A stretch of DNA of 32,759 nucleotides from PWPR01 sp964497955 (GTDB lineage: Bacteria; Bacillota; UBA994; PWPR01), in contig CAZCFQ010000009.1 in assembly GCA_964497955.1 (NCBI GenBank), forward strand, positions 1 through 32,759, given 5' to 3'. Within the stretch, counting starts at the first letter, position 1. Each line of letters begins with the position of its first letter. The translations under genes and the position numbers were made by a program. The notes under the pieces were generated by a model. It did no database searches and had not been told where the DNA came from. It saw only the letters and a list, made by a program, of their open reading frames with translations. Positions 1 to 8,816 of this stretch are shown here, one piece after another.

Positions 1-383
1 AACTTTATATGTTGAATCCTACTGATTCAAAGTCAGAGATTATTAAAAAAGTAAAGACCACTGTTTTAGAAGCTGGAGGTAAGCCTTGTCCACCAATAGT
101 CATCGGAATAGGTATTGGTGGTACAATAGAAAAAGCAGCAATATTAGCAAAAAAGTCTCTTTTAAGAGAAGTTTATTCATCAAATAAAAGGCAAGATTTG
201 GCTCAGTTAGAAGAAGATATATTACATGAGGTTAATCAACTCAATGTTGGTGCTCAAGGATTAGGTGGAAATACAACTGCTCTAGGGGTAAATATTGAAT
301 CTTACCCAACACATATAGCTGGTTTACCTGTGGTTATAAATATACAATGTCATGCTGCAAGACATATGAGCGAGGTGATATAA
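1..383 (+). CDS. Class I fumarate hydratase/tartrate dehydratase alpha subunit (5'-truncated by window edge)
   Basis: This is the C-terminal part of the alpha subunit of the two-subunit, iron-sulfur class I hydro-lyase that interconverts fumarate and malate (or dehydrates tartrate) in central metabolism. The reading frame is open to the left edge, and the Met at position 9 is an internal residue of a conserved stretch, so the true start lies outside the window; about 126 of a usual ~280 residues are present. Recognisable family signatures are the CPP-I-x-G-x-G-I-G-G-T segment and the downstream KKSLLR region. The stop codon overlaps the start of the beta subunit gene (TAATG), as expected for translationally coupled subunits. 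Fumarase versus tartrate dehydratase cannot be separated from this fragment; fumarase is the commoner assignment in anaerobic Firmicutes. Confidence 0.9.
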   Translation, partial: LYMLNPTDSKSEIIKKVKTTVLEAGGKPCPPIVIGIGIGGTIEKAAILAKKSLLREVYSSNKRQDLAQLEEDILHEVNQLNVGAQGLGGNTTALGVNIESYPTHIAGLPVVINIQCHAARHMSEVI

Positions 384-907
384 TGGAATATTTTATTAAA
401 CTTCCTATATCAAAAAATGACATCGAGAAATTAGAAATTGGGGATGTAGTTTTTCTTTCTGGAGAGATATTTACTGCTAGAGATGCAGCTCATAAGCGGC
501 TTGTTAATGATTTAAGCAATAACATGTCTCCTATTGATTTAACGAATCAGACTATTTATTATGTTGGACCTTGTCCCGCTCCTAGCAATCACGTAATTGG
601 TTCCGCAGGACCAACAACCTCTGCCAGAATGGATAAATACACTAAAAAACTATTAGAAAATGGTTTAAAAGGTATGATTGGCAAAGGACCAAGAGATAAT
701 TTCATTAATGAAGCTATTAAAGAAAATAAGGCAATATACTTTATTGCATGTGGTGGTGCAGGAGCTCTTTTAGCAAAAAGTATTATAGAAATTGAAGAAA
801 TTGCATACAAAGATTTAGGTACTGAGTCAATCAAAAGACTTAAGATTTGCAATTTCCCTGCTGTAGTAGCAGTTGACTCAAGGGGCGACAGTTTGTTTGG
901 TATGTAA
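383..907 (+). CDS. Class I fumarate hydratase/tartrate dehydratase beta subunit
   Basis: This is the C-terminal-domain (beta) partner of the preceding gene, completing the heteromeric iron-sulfur hydro-lyase. The 174-residue protein shows the family landmarks in order: FTARDAAHKR near residue 28, YYVGP, GPTTSARMD, MIGKG, and the GGAGAL segment, ending with a PAVVAVDSRG tail. I start it at 383, not at the in-frame ATG at 347, because 383 has a good ribosome-binding site (GAGGTGA) at the right distance, the family begins here, and the upstream extension would only be overlap with the alpha subunit. Full length for the family. It is the last gene of its operon; a hairpin terminator follows about 70 bp downstream. 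Confidence 0.93.
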   Translation: MEYFIKLPISKNDIEKLEIGDVVFLSGEIFTARDAAHKRLVNDLSNNMSPIDLTNQTIYYVGPCPAPSNHVIGSAGPTTSARMDKYTKKLLENGLKGMIGKGPRDNFINEAIKENKAIYFIACGGAGALLAKSIIEIEEIAYKDLGTESIKRLKICNFPAVVAVDSRGDSLFGM

Positions 908-973
908 GTAGCGTACCCTTACTGAGAGAATATAAAAACTTAATAATTGAGAACTTATGTTTGTATCAAGATT

Positions 974-1003
974 GGAACCATATTTTAGTGGTTCTTTTTT
1001 TTT
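974..1003 (+). terminator. Rho-independent terminator after the fumarase operon
   Basis: GAACCA (975-980) pairs with TGGTTC (989-994) around an 8-nt loop and is followed by a run of nine T residues. The stem is short, but its placement between the fumarase beta gene and the mraZ promoter region supports transcription termination. Confidence 0.75.
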
Positions 1004-1034
1004 ATTTACAACCCAAAAATGGTTATAAGCTACA

Positions 1035-1063
1035 TTGATATGGCATTTTTATCATGATAAAGT
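1035..1063 (+). promoter_or_regulatory. Candidate sigma-A promoter for the mraZ-ftsZ cluster
   Basis: A TTGATA -35-like hexamer (1035-1040) lies 17 bp from TAAAGT (1058-1063), a 4/6 match to the -10 consensus. It sits downstream of the fumarase terminator and upstream of mraZ, where a promoter is needed. The -10 overlaps the first GTGG repeat of the putative MraZ operator, which would fit repression. The -10 match is weak, so the exact position is uncertain. Confidence 0.4.
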
Positions 1064-1108
1064 GGTGGTAAGTGGTAGTGAGTGGTGAATAAGTGGTTAA
1101 GGAGGTGG
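1059..1108 (+). promoter_or_regulatory. Putative MraZ operator: phased AGTGGT repeats
   Basis: GTGG cores occur at 1062, 1072, 1082 and 1093, each in an A-G-T-G-G-T context, with a fifth GTGG at 1105 inside the ribosome-binding region. The spacing of 10, 10, 11 and 12 bp puts them on one face of the helix. MraZ proteins are known to bind short direct repeats of this kind (GTGG/TGGG cores) just upstream of their own gene. That this array binds the local MraZ is inference from position and pattern. Confidence 0.75.
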
Positions 1109-1114
1109 TTAGTA

Positions 1115-1546
1115 GTGTTAATGGGAGAGTACAATCATAGTATAGATAGCAAAGGAAGAGTAATAGTTCCAGCAAAATTTCGAGAACAAATAGGAGATAC
1201 ATTCATTTTGGCAATGTGGTTAGATAAATGTTTAATGATGGTAGCTCCTGAAGAGTGGGAAGATCTTTGTGAGAGTATGACAAAGCTTTCTACAGCTAAA
1301 CGTGAAAGCCGGGCCTTTACTAGAATGCTATTCTCAAGTGCTACTGAATGCGATGCAGATAAACAAGGAAGAATATTAATACCTGCTAAACTGCGTGAGT
1401 ATGCAAAATTGAGTAAAAGTGTTAGCTTTATAGGAGTTTCAAAAAGAATAGAAGTATGGGCAACAGAAACTTGGGAAGAGTATAGTAGCCAAGCAGAAGA
1501 AGATTTTGTAGAAAGTGCTGAAAAACTGGGAGATATAGTATTTTAG
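1115..1546 (+). CDS. mraZ: Transcriptional regulator MraZ
   Basis: MraZ is a DNA-binding regulator of the division and cell-wall cluster and normally acts on its own promoter. The protein has two AbrB-like half repeats, each with the D-x3-G-R-x3-P-x-K-x-R signature (near residues 10-23 and about 80-95). I start at GTG 1115, giving M-L-M-G-E-Y and 143 residues, the usual family length. That start lies 9 nt after a strong GGAGG (1101-1105), whereas the longer in-frame start at 1082 would add an unlike N-terminus and the ATG at 1121 is rather far from the SD. It is the first gene of the cluster and sits directly behind a phased GTGG repeat array, consistent with autoregulation. Confidence 0.95.
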   Translation: MLMGEYNHSIDSKGRVIVPAKFREQIGDTFILAMWLDKCLMMVAPEEWEDLCESMTKLSTAKRESRAFTRMLFSSATECDADKQGRILIPAKLREYAKLSKSVSFIGVSKRIEVWATETWEEYSSQAEEDFVESAEKLGDIVF

Positions 1547-1557
1547 AGGGTGATCTA

Positions 1558-2481
1558 ATGGAGCATATTCCAGTAATGTTAAATGAAGTAACAGAATACT
1601 TAAATATCAAACCAAATGGGATATATATAGATTGTACACTGGGTAGAGCTGGTCATAGTAAAGAAATTCTTAAAAGACTAAATGAAAATGGTCAATTAAT
1701 TGCTTTTGATCAAGATTTAGTAGCTATAGAAAAAGCAATGAAGAGTTTTAATAAAGACCCAAGGATTACTCTTATTCATAGCAATTTCAATAAGCTAGAG
1801 AATAAACTAAATGATATAGGAATAAATCAAATTGATGGAGTTTTGATTGACCTTGGTGTTTCATCACCTCAAATAGATAATCCAAAAAGAGGCTTTAGTT
1901 ATCGTAATGAAGGTAAATTGGATATGAGAATGAATCAAACACAGGACTTAGATGCATTTAAGATTATTAATGAATACTCACAAGATGATCTTGCTAAGTA
2001 TATTTATAAATACGGTGAAGAGCGTAAAGCTTCAAAAATAGCATATCTAATTACACAAGCAAGAAAAGAAAAAGAGATTAAGACTACTTTAGAGTTAGTA
2101 GATATCATTAAAAAAGCTTTTTCTCCTAAAGAAAGACAAGATGGACATCCTGCTAGACGTACCTTTCAAGCAATTAGGATATTAGTCAATCAAGAGTTGA
2201 AAGCACTTGAAGAAGTTCTACCACAAGCTGTTAATTTATTAAAGAAAGATGGCAGAATATGTGTATTAACCTTTCACTCTTTAGAAGATAGAATTGTAAA
2301 AAGTTATTTCAAAAGTCAGACAGGACAATGTACTTGTCCACCAAACTTTCCAGTATGTGTTTGTGGAAAGAAAGAAATTCTAAGCATACCTTCAGGACAA
2401 CCATATTATCCAAGTAAAAAAGAAGTAAAAATAAATTCTCGTTCAAGAAGCGCCAAATTGAGAGTCGCTATAAAAATTTAA
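1558..2481 (+). CDS. rsmH: 16S rRNA (cytosine-1402-N4)-methyltransferase RsmH
   Basis: RsmH (MraW) transfers a methyl group from S-adenosylmethionine to N4 of C1402 in 16S rRNA, near the ribosomal P site. The 307-residue length is typical. Visible motifs are the SAM-binding D-C-T-L-G-R-A-G-H-S at residues 25-34, the VLIDLGVSSPQID block, the RRTFQAIRILVN block, and the LTFHSLEDR motif, with a Cys-rich CTCPP stretch near the C-terminus. It follows mraZ by 11 bp with a GAGGGTGAT ribosome-binding site, in the standard mraZ-rsmH-ftsL order. Confidence 0.97.
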   Translation: MEHIPVMLNEVTEYLNIKPNGIYIDCTLGRAGHSKEILKRLNENGQLIAFDQDLVAIEKAMKSFNKDPRITLIHSNFNKLENKLNDIGINQIDGVLIDLGVSSPQIDNPKRGFSYRNEGKLDMRMNQTQDLDAFKIINEYSQDDLAKYIYKYGEERKASKIAYLITQARKEKEIKTTLELVDIIKKAFSPKERQDGHPARRTFQAIRILVNQELKALEEVLPQAVNLLKKDGRICVLTFHSLEDRIVKSYFKSQTGQCTCPPNFPVCVCGKKEILSIPSGQPYYPSKKEVKINSRSRSAKLRVAIKI

Positions 2482-2504
2482 TTAGTATGTAAGGAGGAGA
2501 AATA

Positions 2505-2867
2505 ATGGCAGTAATAAAAAATTATATGTATTCTTCAGATTCTTTAGTGGCAAAGCCTGAAGCTAAAGAACGAGTAGCTAGTAAATCAAAAACAAAAGCA
2601 AATCTTACTACTTTGGCTTTATCAATTGGTATTGGACTTATTATTATTCTTCTTACTATCCAAAGTACACAGATTTTCTTGCTAAAAAGCAATATTTTTA
2701 ATCTAGAAAAAGATTTGAACATTGCAAAAGAGAATTATAACAAAGCTATGCTAGAAGTTACAGAACTGAAGAATCCAGATAGAATATTAGCAATTGCAAG
2801 AAACGAATGTGAGCTAGAACTACCAGATAATGAGCAGTTTATTGCAGTTTATTCTAGTAAAAAATGA
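2505..2867 (+). CDS. ftsL: Cell division protein FtsL (septum formation initiator-like)
   Basis: FtsL is a small bitopic membrane protein that forms a coiled-coil complex with FtsB/DivIC and FtsQ/DivIB and helps activate FtsW-PBP septal synthesis. The 120-residue protein has a basic cytoplasmic N-terminus, one hydrophobic segment at about residues 34-53, then a heptad-like stretch (about 58-92) and an NPDRI-x-A-I-A-R motif typical of FtsL/DivIC-type proteins. Sequence identity in this family is low, so the call rests on topology, the C-terminal motif and the position between rsmH and the class B PBP. A strong AAGGAGGAG site precedes the ATG. Confidence 0.85.
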   Translation: MAVIKNYMYSSDSLVAKPEAKERVASKSKTKANLTTLALSIGIGLIIILLTIQSTQIFLLKSNIFNLEKDLNIAKENYNKAMLEVTELKNPDRILAIARNECELELPDNEQFIAVYSSKK

Positions 2868-2886
2868 TAAGTGGAGTTAGGTTGGA

Positions 2887-4998
2887 ATGAAAATTTGGGA
2901 TCAAAATAAGACAATGAAAAAAAGACTAGTTTTTGGTTACATAGTAGTATTTATAGTAGCTATTGGAATTATCTTAAGATTAGGATATTGGCAAATTGAT
3001 CAAAGAGAAGTCCTTCTTTCAAGAGCAAACTCCCAATGGTCGCTTAGCATTCCGATTGAACCGCGAAGAGGTACTATTTTAGACACTAAAGGTAGGACTA
3101 TGGCAATAAATGTTAATGCAGATACAATTGCAGCTATACCCCCACAAATTGAAAATATAGATCATACTGCAAAAGTTATTTCTGAAATATTAAATGTAAA
3201 TATAGAGTCAGTCCTTAGTAAACTTAATTCAGATGCTAAACAGATATTCATAAAAAGAATGGTTACAGATGAGGTTTCTCAGCAAGTAAGAGATCTTAAT
3301 TTGCAAGGCATTATAACTATAAAAGAAACTAAGAGATTTTACCCTAATGGAAGCTTAGCAGCTCAATTGCTAGGCTTTTCTGGTATTGACAAAGGTTGGT
3401 CTGGTATTGAATATGAGTATGATGAAGTTTTACAGGGTAAAAAAGGAGAAATAAATTTTGGTGAAAAAGATATCAATGATAAGGTTAAATATATTAAACC
3501 AGAAGATGGCCAATCATTAACTTTAACTATAGATTTAAATATTCAAAATATATTAGAAACACACTTAAGTGAGTCACTTAATAAATATAGTGCAGATAGT
3601 TTAATGGCAATTGTTGTAGATATCGATACTGGTGCAATATTAGCTTCTTCAGCTGTTCCTTCATTCAATCCAAATGAGTATCAACAGTATTCCGAGATTT
3701 TATGGAAAAATCCTTTGGTACAAGAGGCATTTGAGCCTGGTTCAACATTCAAAATAATAACAATGGCAGCTGCGATAGAAGAGGGATTATTAACCCAATC
3801 TGATAATTTCAATTGTAAAGGTTCAATTGATATAGCAGATCGCACTATACACTGTTGGGATAGGCAAGGGCATGGATTGCAGAATTATTATGAAATAATG
3901 CAAAACTCTTGTAATGTAGGATTTATAGAAATAGGAAGAAAACTAGGTGTAGAGAAACTTTATGAATACATAGATTCTTTTGGTTTTCTTTCAAAGACAG
4001 GCATAGACTTGCCTTTTGAAGTCGAGGGCATTATGTTCCAAAAGGAAAAAATGGGACCAGTAGAGCTTGCAACTACATCTTTTGGGCAAGGTCCTGCAGT
4101 TACTCCTATACAACAAATAATGGCAATTGCAACTATTGGTAATAATGGGATTAGTAATGTTCCTTATGTTGTGGAAAACATTAAAGATAATAATGGAGAT
4201 ACTGTCTTTGAACATAAGGCAAAACAAACTCAGGTAATAACAAAAGAAACTTCAATTTTAATAAGAAATATTTTAGAATCTGTTGTTACTGATGGTACAG
4301 GTTATCGTGCATATATTGATGGATATAGAGTTGGAGGTAAAACAGGAACAGCTCAAGTAGCTTTACCTCAAGGAGGTTATGATCCCAATAAGTTCATTTC
4401 ATCTTTTATAGGATTAGCACCTTCAAATAACCCAGAAGTCGCTTTATATGTAGCTATAAAAAACCCTAGAACTTCTCCATTAGATAGTATATCCGGAGGA
4501 GTAATAGCTGCACCACTATTCAGTGACATAATGGAAGAGATTCTTACTTATTTAAAAGTTCCAAAACAAGTCAGTTTTAATTTTGTCAATGATAGTGATA
4601 GCAGTGTTGAAATGCCAGACTTGAAAGGCATAAGTGGAGAAGTAGCTGCTGCGAAAATTTGGGCAATGAGTGGTGTTTTAGAAAGAAATGGTCCTCCTAC
4701 AGGTACAGTAATCAAACAAACACCTGAAGCAGGAAAATTAATTTCACCTGGGGATATAATTTATATAGAAACTAGTATAGGTTCTAATAGTGAAAATCTT
4801 GAGGTAGAAGTGCCTAACCTGATAGGGTTGTCTATGAGAGATGCAGCTAATACATTAGGTGAAATTGGTTTGAGGGTTGAAATAGAAGGTTCTGGTATAG
4901 TAGAAAATCAAAGTCCGAAAGCTGGAGAAATGGTAAGAACTCAAACCTTAGTTACCATCAAATTGAAACCGAGGCAAACCAATAGGGGAGAAAATTAA
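2887..4998 (+). CDS. Class B penicillin-binding protein (FtsI/SpoVD family) with two PASTA domains
   Basis: This is a membrane-anchored peptidoglycan transpeptidase that works with FtsW in septal (or spore-cortex) wall synthesis. The 703-residue chain has a single N-terminal membrane anchor at about residues 13-33, a dimerisation/pedestal region, and a transpeptidase domain with the catalytic triad motifs S286-T-F-K (SxxK), S341-C-N (SxN) and K485-T-G. Two PASTA domains fill residues about 574-695, each beginning with a V-x-[MV]-P-[DN]-L motif. The stop overlaps the murE start (TAATG). In Clostridia this position may carry a divisome PBP2/FtsI, a SpoVD, or both; only one is present here, so I do not assign vegetative versus sporulation use. 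Confidence 0.93.
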   Translation: MKIWDQNKTMKKRLVFGYIVVFIVAIGIILRLGYWQIDQREVLLSRANSQWSLSIPIEPRRGTILDTKGRTMAINVNADTIAAIPPQIENIDHTAKVISEILNVNIESVLSKLNSDAKQIFIKRMVTDEVSQQVRDLNLQGIITIKETKRFYPNGSLAAQLLGFSGIDKGWSGIEYEYDEVLQGKKGEINFGEKDINDKVKYIKPEDGQSLTLTIDLNIQNILETHLSESLNKYSADSLMAIVVDIDTGAILASSAVPSFNPNEYQQYSEILWKNPLVQEAFEPGSTFKIITMAAAIEEGLLTQSDNFNCKGSIDIADRTIHCWDRQGHGLQNYYEIMQNSCNVGFIEIGRKLGVEKLYEYIDSFGFLSKTGIDLPFEVEGIMFQKEKMGPVELATTSFGQGPAVTPIQQIMAIATIGNNGISNVPYVVENIKDNNGDTVFEHKAKQTQVITKETSILIRNILESVVTDGTGYRAYIDGYRVGGKTGTAQVALPQGGYDPNKFISSFIGLAPSNNPEVALYVAIKNPRTSPLDSISGGVIAAPLFSDIMEEILTYLKVPKQVSFNFVNDSDSSVEMPDLKGISGEVAAAKIWAMSGVLERNGPPTGTVIKQTPEAGKLISPGDIIYIETSIGSNSENLEVEVPNLIGLSMRDAANTLGEIGLRVEIEGSGIVENQSPKAGEMVRTQTLVTIKLKPRQTNRGEN

Positions 4999-6452
4999 TG
5001 AAGAAAATTAAAGACTTGATAAAAGACTTAGACTATAAAGTGATAAAAGAGTTAGATTTAGATTCTTCTATAAAAAAAATATGTGTAGATTCTCGAAAAG
5101 TAGATTTAGGTTCTCTTTTCATTTGTATAAGCGGAGAGAATCACGATGGCCATAATTTTGCAGCGCAAGTTATTGATAAAGGAACAGTAGCTTTAGTAGT
5201 AGAAAGAAAGTTAGATCTTGATATTGGTCAAATATTAGTAGAAGATACTAAGAAGGCAGTTTCAAGTATTGCTTCTAAATTTTATGATAATCCCTCAGAA
5301 AGCATGAAAGTAATAGGTATTACTGGTACAAATGGTAAAACTACATCAACATATATATTGAAACATATATTTAATGAGCTAAATATAAAAACTGGATTAA
5401 TAGGTACAATAGGGGTAGATGATGGGGAGGTATTTCACAGCGCTTCATTAACAACTCCACAACCTTTACAAATCCATAAATACTTTCACAAGATGAAAGC
5501 TAATAAATGTAAAAATGTAGTTATGGAAGTTTCTTCTCATTCACTAGCACTTTCCAGAGTTGATGATGTTAAGTTTGATATTGCTGCTCTTACAAATATT
5601 AGTCAAGATCATCTTGATTATCACAAAAATATGGAAGAATACATTAAAGCAAAAACAAAATTGTTTAAGTTAGTAAAGGATTTTGCCATAATAAATACTG
5701 ATGATGCTCAGAGTAAAAAGTTCATTAAAGCTACTGATGCTAAAATACTTTTATATAGTTGCCAAATGGTTGTGTCTGATGGTTTATATGCCATTATAAA
5801 TAAAGCAAATGATCAAGGCACTGAGTTTACTTTATACTATGAAGGTAACGCATATCCTGCACAAACTAAGCTAATAGGTAAGTTTAATATATATAATATA
5901 CTTTTAGCGGTAGGGGTTGCTCTAAAGTGTGGTCTTAACATTACTGATGTAATTAAAGCTGTTAGTAGTTTTAGATCAGTACCGGGCCGTTTTGAACGAG
6001 TTGATGGAATAGATGAGTTTTCAGTAATTGTAGATTATGCTCACACACCAGATGCTTTAGAAAATGTATTAAAATCAGCAAAAGCATTAACAGAAAAAAA
6101 ACTAATCGTTGTTTTTGGATGTGGTGGAGATAGAGATAAAACCAAAAGACCATTAATGGGTAATATTGCAGCTGCATACGGAGATCTAGTAATTGTTACT
6201 TCTGATAATCCAAGGACAGAATTACCTCAGGCAATTATAGATGATATAATAAGAGACATAAAAAGCAAATCTTATGTTAAAATAGAGATAGACCGAAAAG
6301 AAGCAATTAAGAAAGCAATAAGGGCAGCTTCTTTTGGAGATGTTATTTTAATTGCAGGTAAGGGACACGAAACATATCAAATAATTGGTAAAGAAAAATT
6401 TGATTTTGATGATAGGGTTGTGTCTAAAACAATTTATAATGAGGTGAAATAA
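4998..6452 (+). CDS. murE: UDP-MurNAc-tripeptide synthetase MurE (meso-DAP-adding type)
   Basis: MurE is the cytoplasmic ATP-dependent ligase that adds the third amino acid to UDP-MurNAc-L-Ala-D-Glu. The 484-residue protein shows the Mur ligase N-terminal domain, the ATP loop G-T-N-G-K-T at residues 110-115, the VMEVSSHSL block of the central domain, and a C-terminal domain with D403-N-P-R406. The DNPR motif is the established marker for meso-diaminopimelate as substrate (lysine-adding enzymes differ here), so the wall is predicted to be DAP-type. It overlaps both neighbours by TAATG junctions, implying translational coupling with the PBP gene and murF. Confidence 0.97.
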   Translation: MKKIKDLIKDLDYKVIKELDLDSSIKKICVDSRKVDLGSLFICISGENHDGHNFAAQVIDKGTVALVVERKLDLDIGQILVEDTKKAVSSIASKFYDNPSESMKVIGITGTNGKTTSTYILKHIFNELNIKTGLIGTIGVDDGEVFHSASLTTPQPLQIHKYFHKMKANKCKNVVMEVSSHSLALSRVDDVKFDIAALTNISQDHLDYHKNMEEYIKAKTKLFKLVKDFAIINTDDAQSKKFIKATDAKILLYSCQMVVSDGLYAIINKANDQGTEFTLYYEGNAYPAQTKLIGKFNIYNILLAVGVALKCGLNITDVIKAVSSFRSVPGRFERVDGIDEFSVIVDYAHTPDALENVLKSAKALTEKKLIVVFGCGGDRDKTKRPLMGNIAAAYGDLVIVTSDNPRTELPQAIIDDIIRDIKSKSYVKIEIDRKEAIKKAIRAASFGDVILIAGKGHETYQIIGKEKFDFDDRVVSKTIYNEVK

Positions 6453-7840
6453 TGGAAGCTTTGTATATATCAGAACTAGCGAATATTGTAGATGGAAGAG
6501 TAATTGGACAACCTAGAGCTTTGGTTACGGGAGTATGTCTTGACTCAAGGAAGGTAAAACCTGGTGATTTATTTATTCCATTAGAGGGAAGAAATACTGA
6601 TGGACATAATTTTATAATGCATGCATTTGCAAATGGAGCAACAGCTGCGTTGTCAGAGAAAGGGCTATCAAATATTCCACATAATGCTACTTTAATATTA
6701 GTAGATGATACTTTAAAAGCACTACAACAACTTGGAATAGCTTCACTAAATAAAGCTAAACCTATTGTAGTAGGTGTGACTGGTAGCACAGGTAAAACTA
6801 GCACAAAAGAGATGATAGATCTTGTATTAAAAGAGAAGTTTTCAAGTTTTAAAAGTCAAGGCAATCTAAACAGTGAACAAGGACTCCCTTTAGCTTTATG
6901 TGATTTATGTGATCAAGATGAAGTAGCTACTTTGGAAATGGGTATGAGAGGTAAAGGTCAGATTAAACAGCTGACAGAAATAGCCCCTCCAAACATTGCT
7001 GTAATAACAAATATAGGTAAAGTCCATTTAGAAATGTTTGACAATCAAGAAGAGTTAGCTATGGCAAAAGCTGAAATATTAGATGGATTAGAAGAAAATG
7101 GTGTCGGAATTTTGAATGGAGATAATCAGTGGTGTAGGAAAATAGCTGATAAATTTAGTGATGTTAATATATTGTTTTTTGGTCTTGAAGAAGGTAATGA
7201 CTACAGAGCGATTGACTTAAAACGAGATGATAAAGGAAACTTCTCATATACATTAATTAAGGAAAATGAAAAAATTAGAGTGGAGTTACCATTGCCTGGA
7301 AAGCATCTTGTTTATAATTCTTTAGCAGCGTTTGCTGTTGGAGATGTGTTAAATGTTAATTGGGATAACATCGTTGAAGGTATATCACATTTTCAAACTT
7401 TGCAAGGAAGGCAGAAAGTACACTATGTAAATAATGTGACAATTATTGATGATACGTATAATTCAAACCCAGATTCAATTAAAGCAGCCTTAGAACAGCT
7501 CAAATATACACCTACAAAAGGAAAAAAGATTGCAGTTTTAGGTGATATGAAGGAATTGGGTGGAGAAGCAGTAAGTTCACATCGACAAGTTGGTATTGTA
7601 ATGGAGAATTATGATGTAGATGTAGTCGTTTGCTATGGAGAACTTGCAAAATTTATTGGAGAAGAGTTAGATGTTAGGCATAGCTCTATCAAAGTTTACT
7701 ATGAAGATGATAAGGATAGCATAGTAAAGCTTTTAAAGGAAATTGTAAAAGAAGAAGATGTTTTATTAGTTAAGGGATCAAGAAGTATGGAAATGGAGAA
7801 AATCTTAAAAGAATACACTGGTAAAAGGTTAAGCAACTAA
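6452..7840 (+). CDS. murF: UDP-MurNAc-tripeptide:D-Ala-D-Ala ligase MurF
   Basis: MurF attaches the D-Ala-D-Ala dipeptide to the UDP-MurNAc-tripeptide, the last cytoplasmic ligase step before MraY. The 462-residue sequence has the substrate-binding N-terminal domain with L-D-S-R-K-V-K-P-G-D, the ATP loop V109-T-G-S-T-G-K-T116, and the conserved D333-D-T-Y-N-S-N-P340 motif of MurF proteins. It starts inside the murE stop codon and ends one base before mraY. Unlike most clusters, no ddl or murD is adjacent. Confidence 0.97.
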   Translation: MEALYISELANIVDGRVIGQPRALVTGVCLDSRKVKPGDLFIPLEGRNTDGHNFIMHAFANGATAALSEKGLSNIPHNATLILVDDTLKALQQLGIASLNKAKPIVVGVTGSTGKTSTKEMIDLVLKEKFSSFKSQGNLNSEQGLPLALCDLCDQDEVATLEMGMRGKGQIKQLTEIAPPNIAVITNIGKVHLEMFDNQEELAMAKAEILDGLEENGVGILNGDNQWCRKIADKFSDVNILFFGLEEGNDYRAIDLKRDDKGNFSYTLIKENEKIRVELPLPGKHLVYNSLAAFAVGDVLNVNWDNIVEGISHFQTLQGRQKVHYVNNVTIIDDTYNSNPDSIKAALEQLKYTPTKGKKIAVLGDMKELGGEAVSSHRQVGIVMENYDVDVVVCYGELAKFIGEELDVRHSSIKVYYEDDKDSIVKLLKEIVKEEDVLLVKGSRSMEMEKILKEYTGKRLSN

Positions 7841-7841
7841 A

Positions 7842-8804
7842 ATGATATTATATGGCATTGTCGCATTAGTTTTATCTTTAATATTAGGCAAACCTATTAT
7901 TAATGCATTAAAAAGAGTGAAAGCAGGAGCGACAATACAAGATGAACTGTCTGAAAAACAGCAGATTAAGGTAGGTACCCCCTTAATGGGAGGGATAATT
8001 TTTATTATACCTATAGTACTACTTTCATCTTTATATCTATATTTTAATCAGCAATACCTAGTTGAATGGATGATATTTATCACATTTACCCTTGGATATG
8101 GTTTTATAGGATTTCTAGATGATTATCTAAAAGTTGTTAAAAAGCACTCTGATGGATTAAGAGCTTGGCAAAAGATTGTACTACAAATTGTAATTTTAAT
8201 AATATTTTTTGCAATAACATCTATAAATGGTATAAACACAAATATTAATGTTCCTATAATTGATTTTGCGTTGGATTTGAAATATTTTTATTTGATATTT
8301 ATATTGTTTTACTCAATAGGTTTTTCAAATGCAGTAAACTTAACAGATGGAATGGATGGACTTTTAGCGGGATCATTTATATTTTCTTCTTTAGCCTATA
8401 TCTTTGTAGCTAGGGATACAATGAACGGTTTTGTTGAAATTGTTTCGTTGATTGTATTAAGTTCACTAATTGGATATTTGAAATATAACTATCATCCTGC
8501 AAAAGTTTTTATGGGAGATACTGGTTCTTTAGCATTAGGTGGAATTTTGATTTCTTATTCAATATTAACTAAAACAGAACTCTTACTTGTTTTAATTGGA
8601 GCTTTGTATGTTATTGAAGCAATGTCTGTAATAATTCAAGTTGTTTATTTTAAAAAAACAGGTGGCAAAAGAGTCTTTTTAATGTCCCCAATACATCATC
8701 ATTATTCTCTAAAAGGAATAGATGAAGTTAAAGTGGTACATCGTTTTTGGATATTCAGTGCCTTATCTGGATTAGTTGGAGTTTTAATAATGTATGTTAA
8801 TTAG
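7842..8804 (+). CDS. mraY: Phospho-MurNAc-pentapeptide-transferase MraY
   Basis: MraY is an integral membrane enzyme that transfers phospho-MurNAc-pentapeptide from UDP to undecaprenyl phosphate, making lipid I. The 320-residue protein is strongly hydrophobic (about ten membrane segments) and carries the family's acidic and basic signatures: D93-D94-Y in FLDDYLK, N166-L-T-D169-G-M-D172-G, and the His cluster H285-H286-H287 in PIHHHYSLKG. It begins 1 bp after murF. In most Firmicutes murD would follow immediately; here ftsW follows after 12 bp. Confidence 0.97.
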   Translation: MILYGIVALVLSLILGKPIINALKRVKAGATIQDELSEKQQIKVGTPLMGGIIFIIPIVLLSSLYLYFNQQYLVEWMIFITFTLGYGFIGFLDDYLKVVKKHSDGLRAWQKIVLQIVILIIFFAITSINGINTNINVPIIDFALDLKYFYLIFILFYSIGFSNAVNLTDGMDGLLAGSFIFSSLAYIFVARDTMNGFVEIVSLIVLSSLIGYLKYNYHPAKVFMGDTGSLALGGILISYSILTKTELLLVLIGALYVIEAMSVIIQVVYFKKTGGKRVFLMSPIHHHYSLKGIDEVKVVHRFWIFSALSGLVGVLIMYVN

Positions 8805-8816
8805 AGGACGATAATT

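Noticed and set aside
347..382. Upstream extension of the fumarase beta subunit
   Set aside because: It overlaps the alpha subunit end, and the start at 383 has the proper SD and family N-terminus.
6424..6804. 126-codon minus-strand open frame across the murE-murF junction
   Set aside because: It lies opposite highly conserved murE and murF coding sequence and has no recognisable motif; it is a shadow frame.
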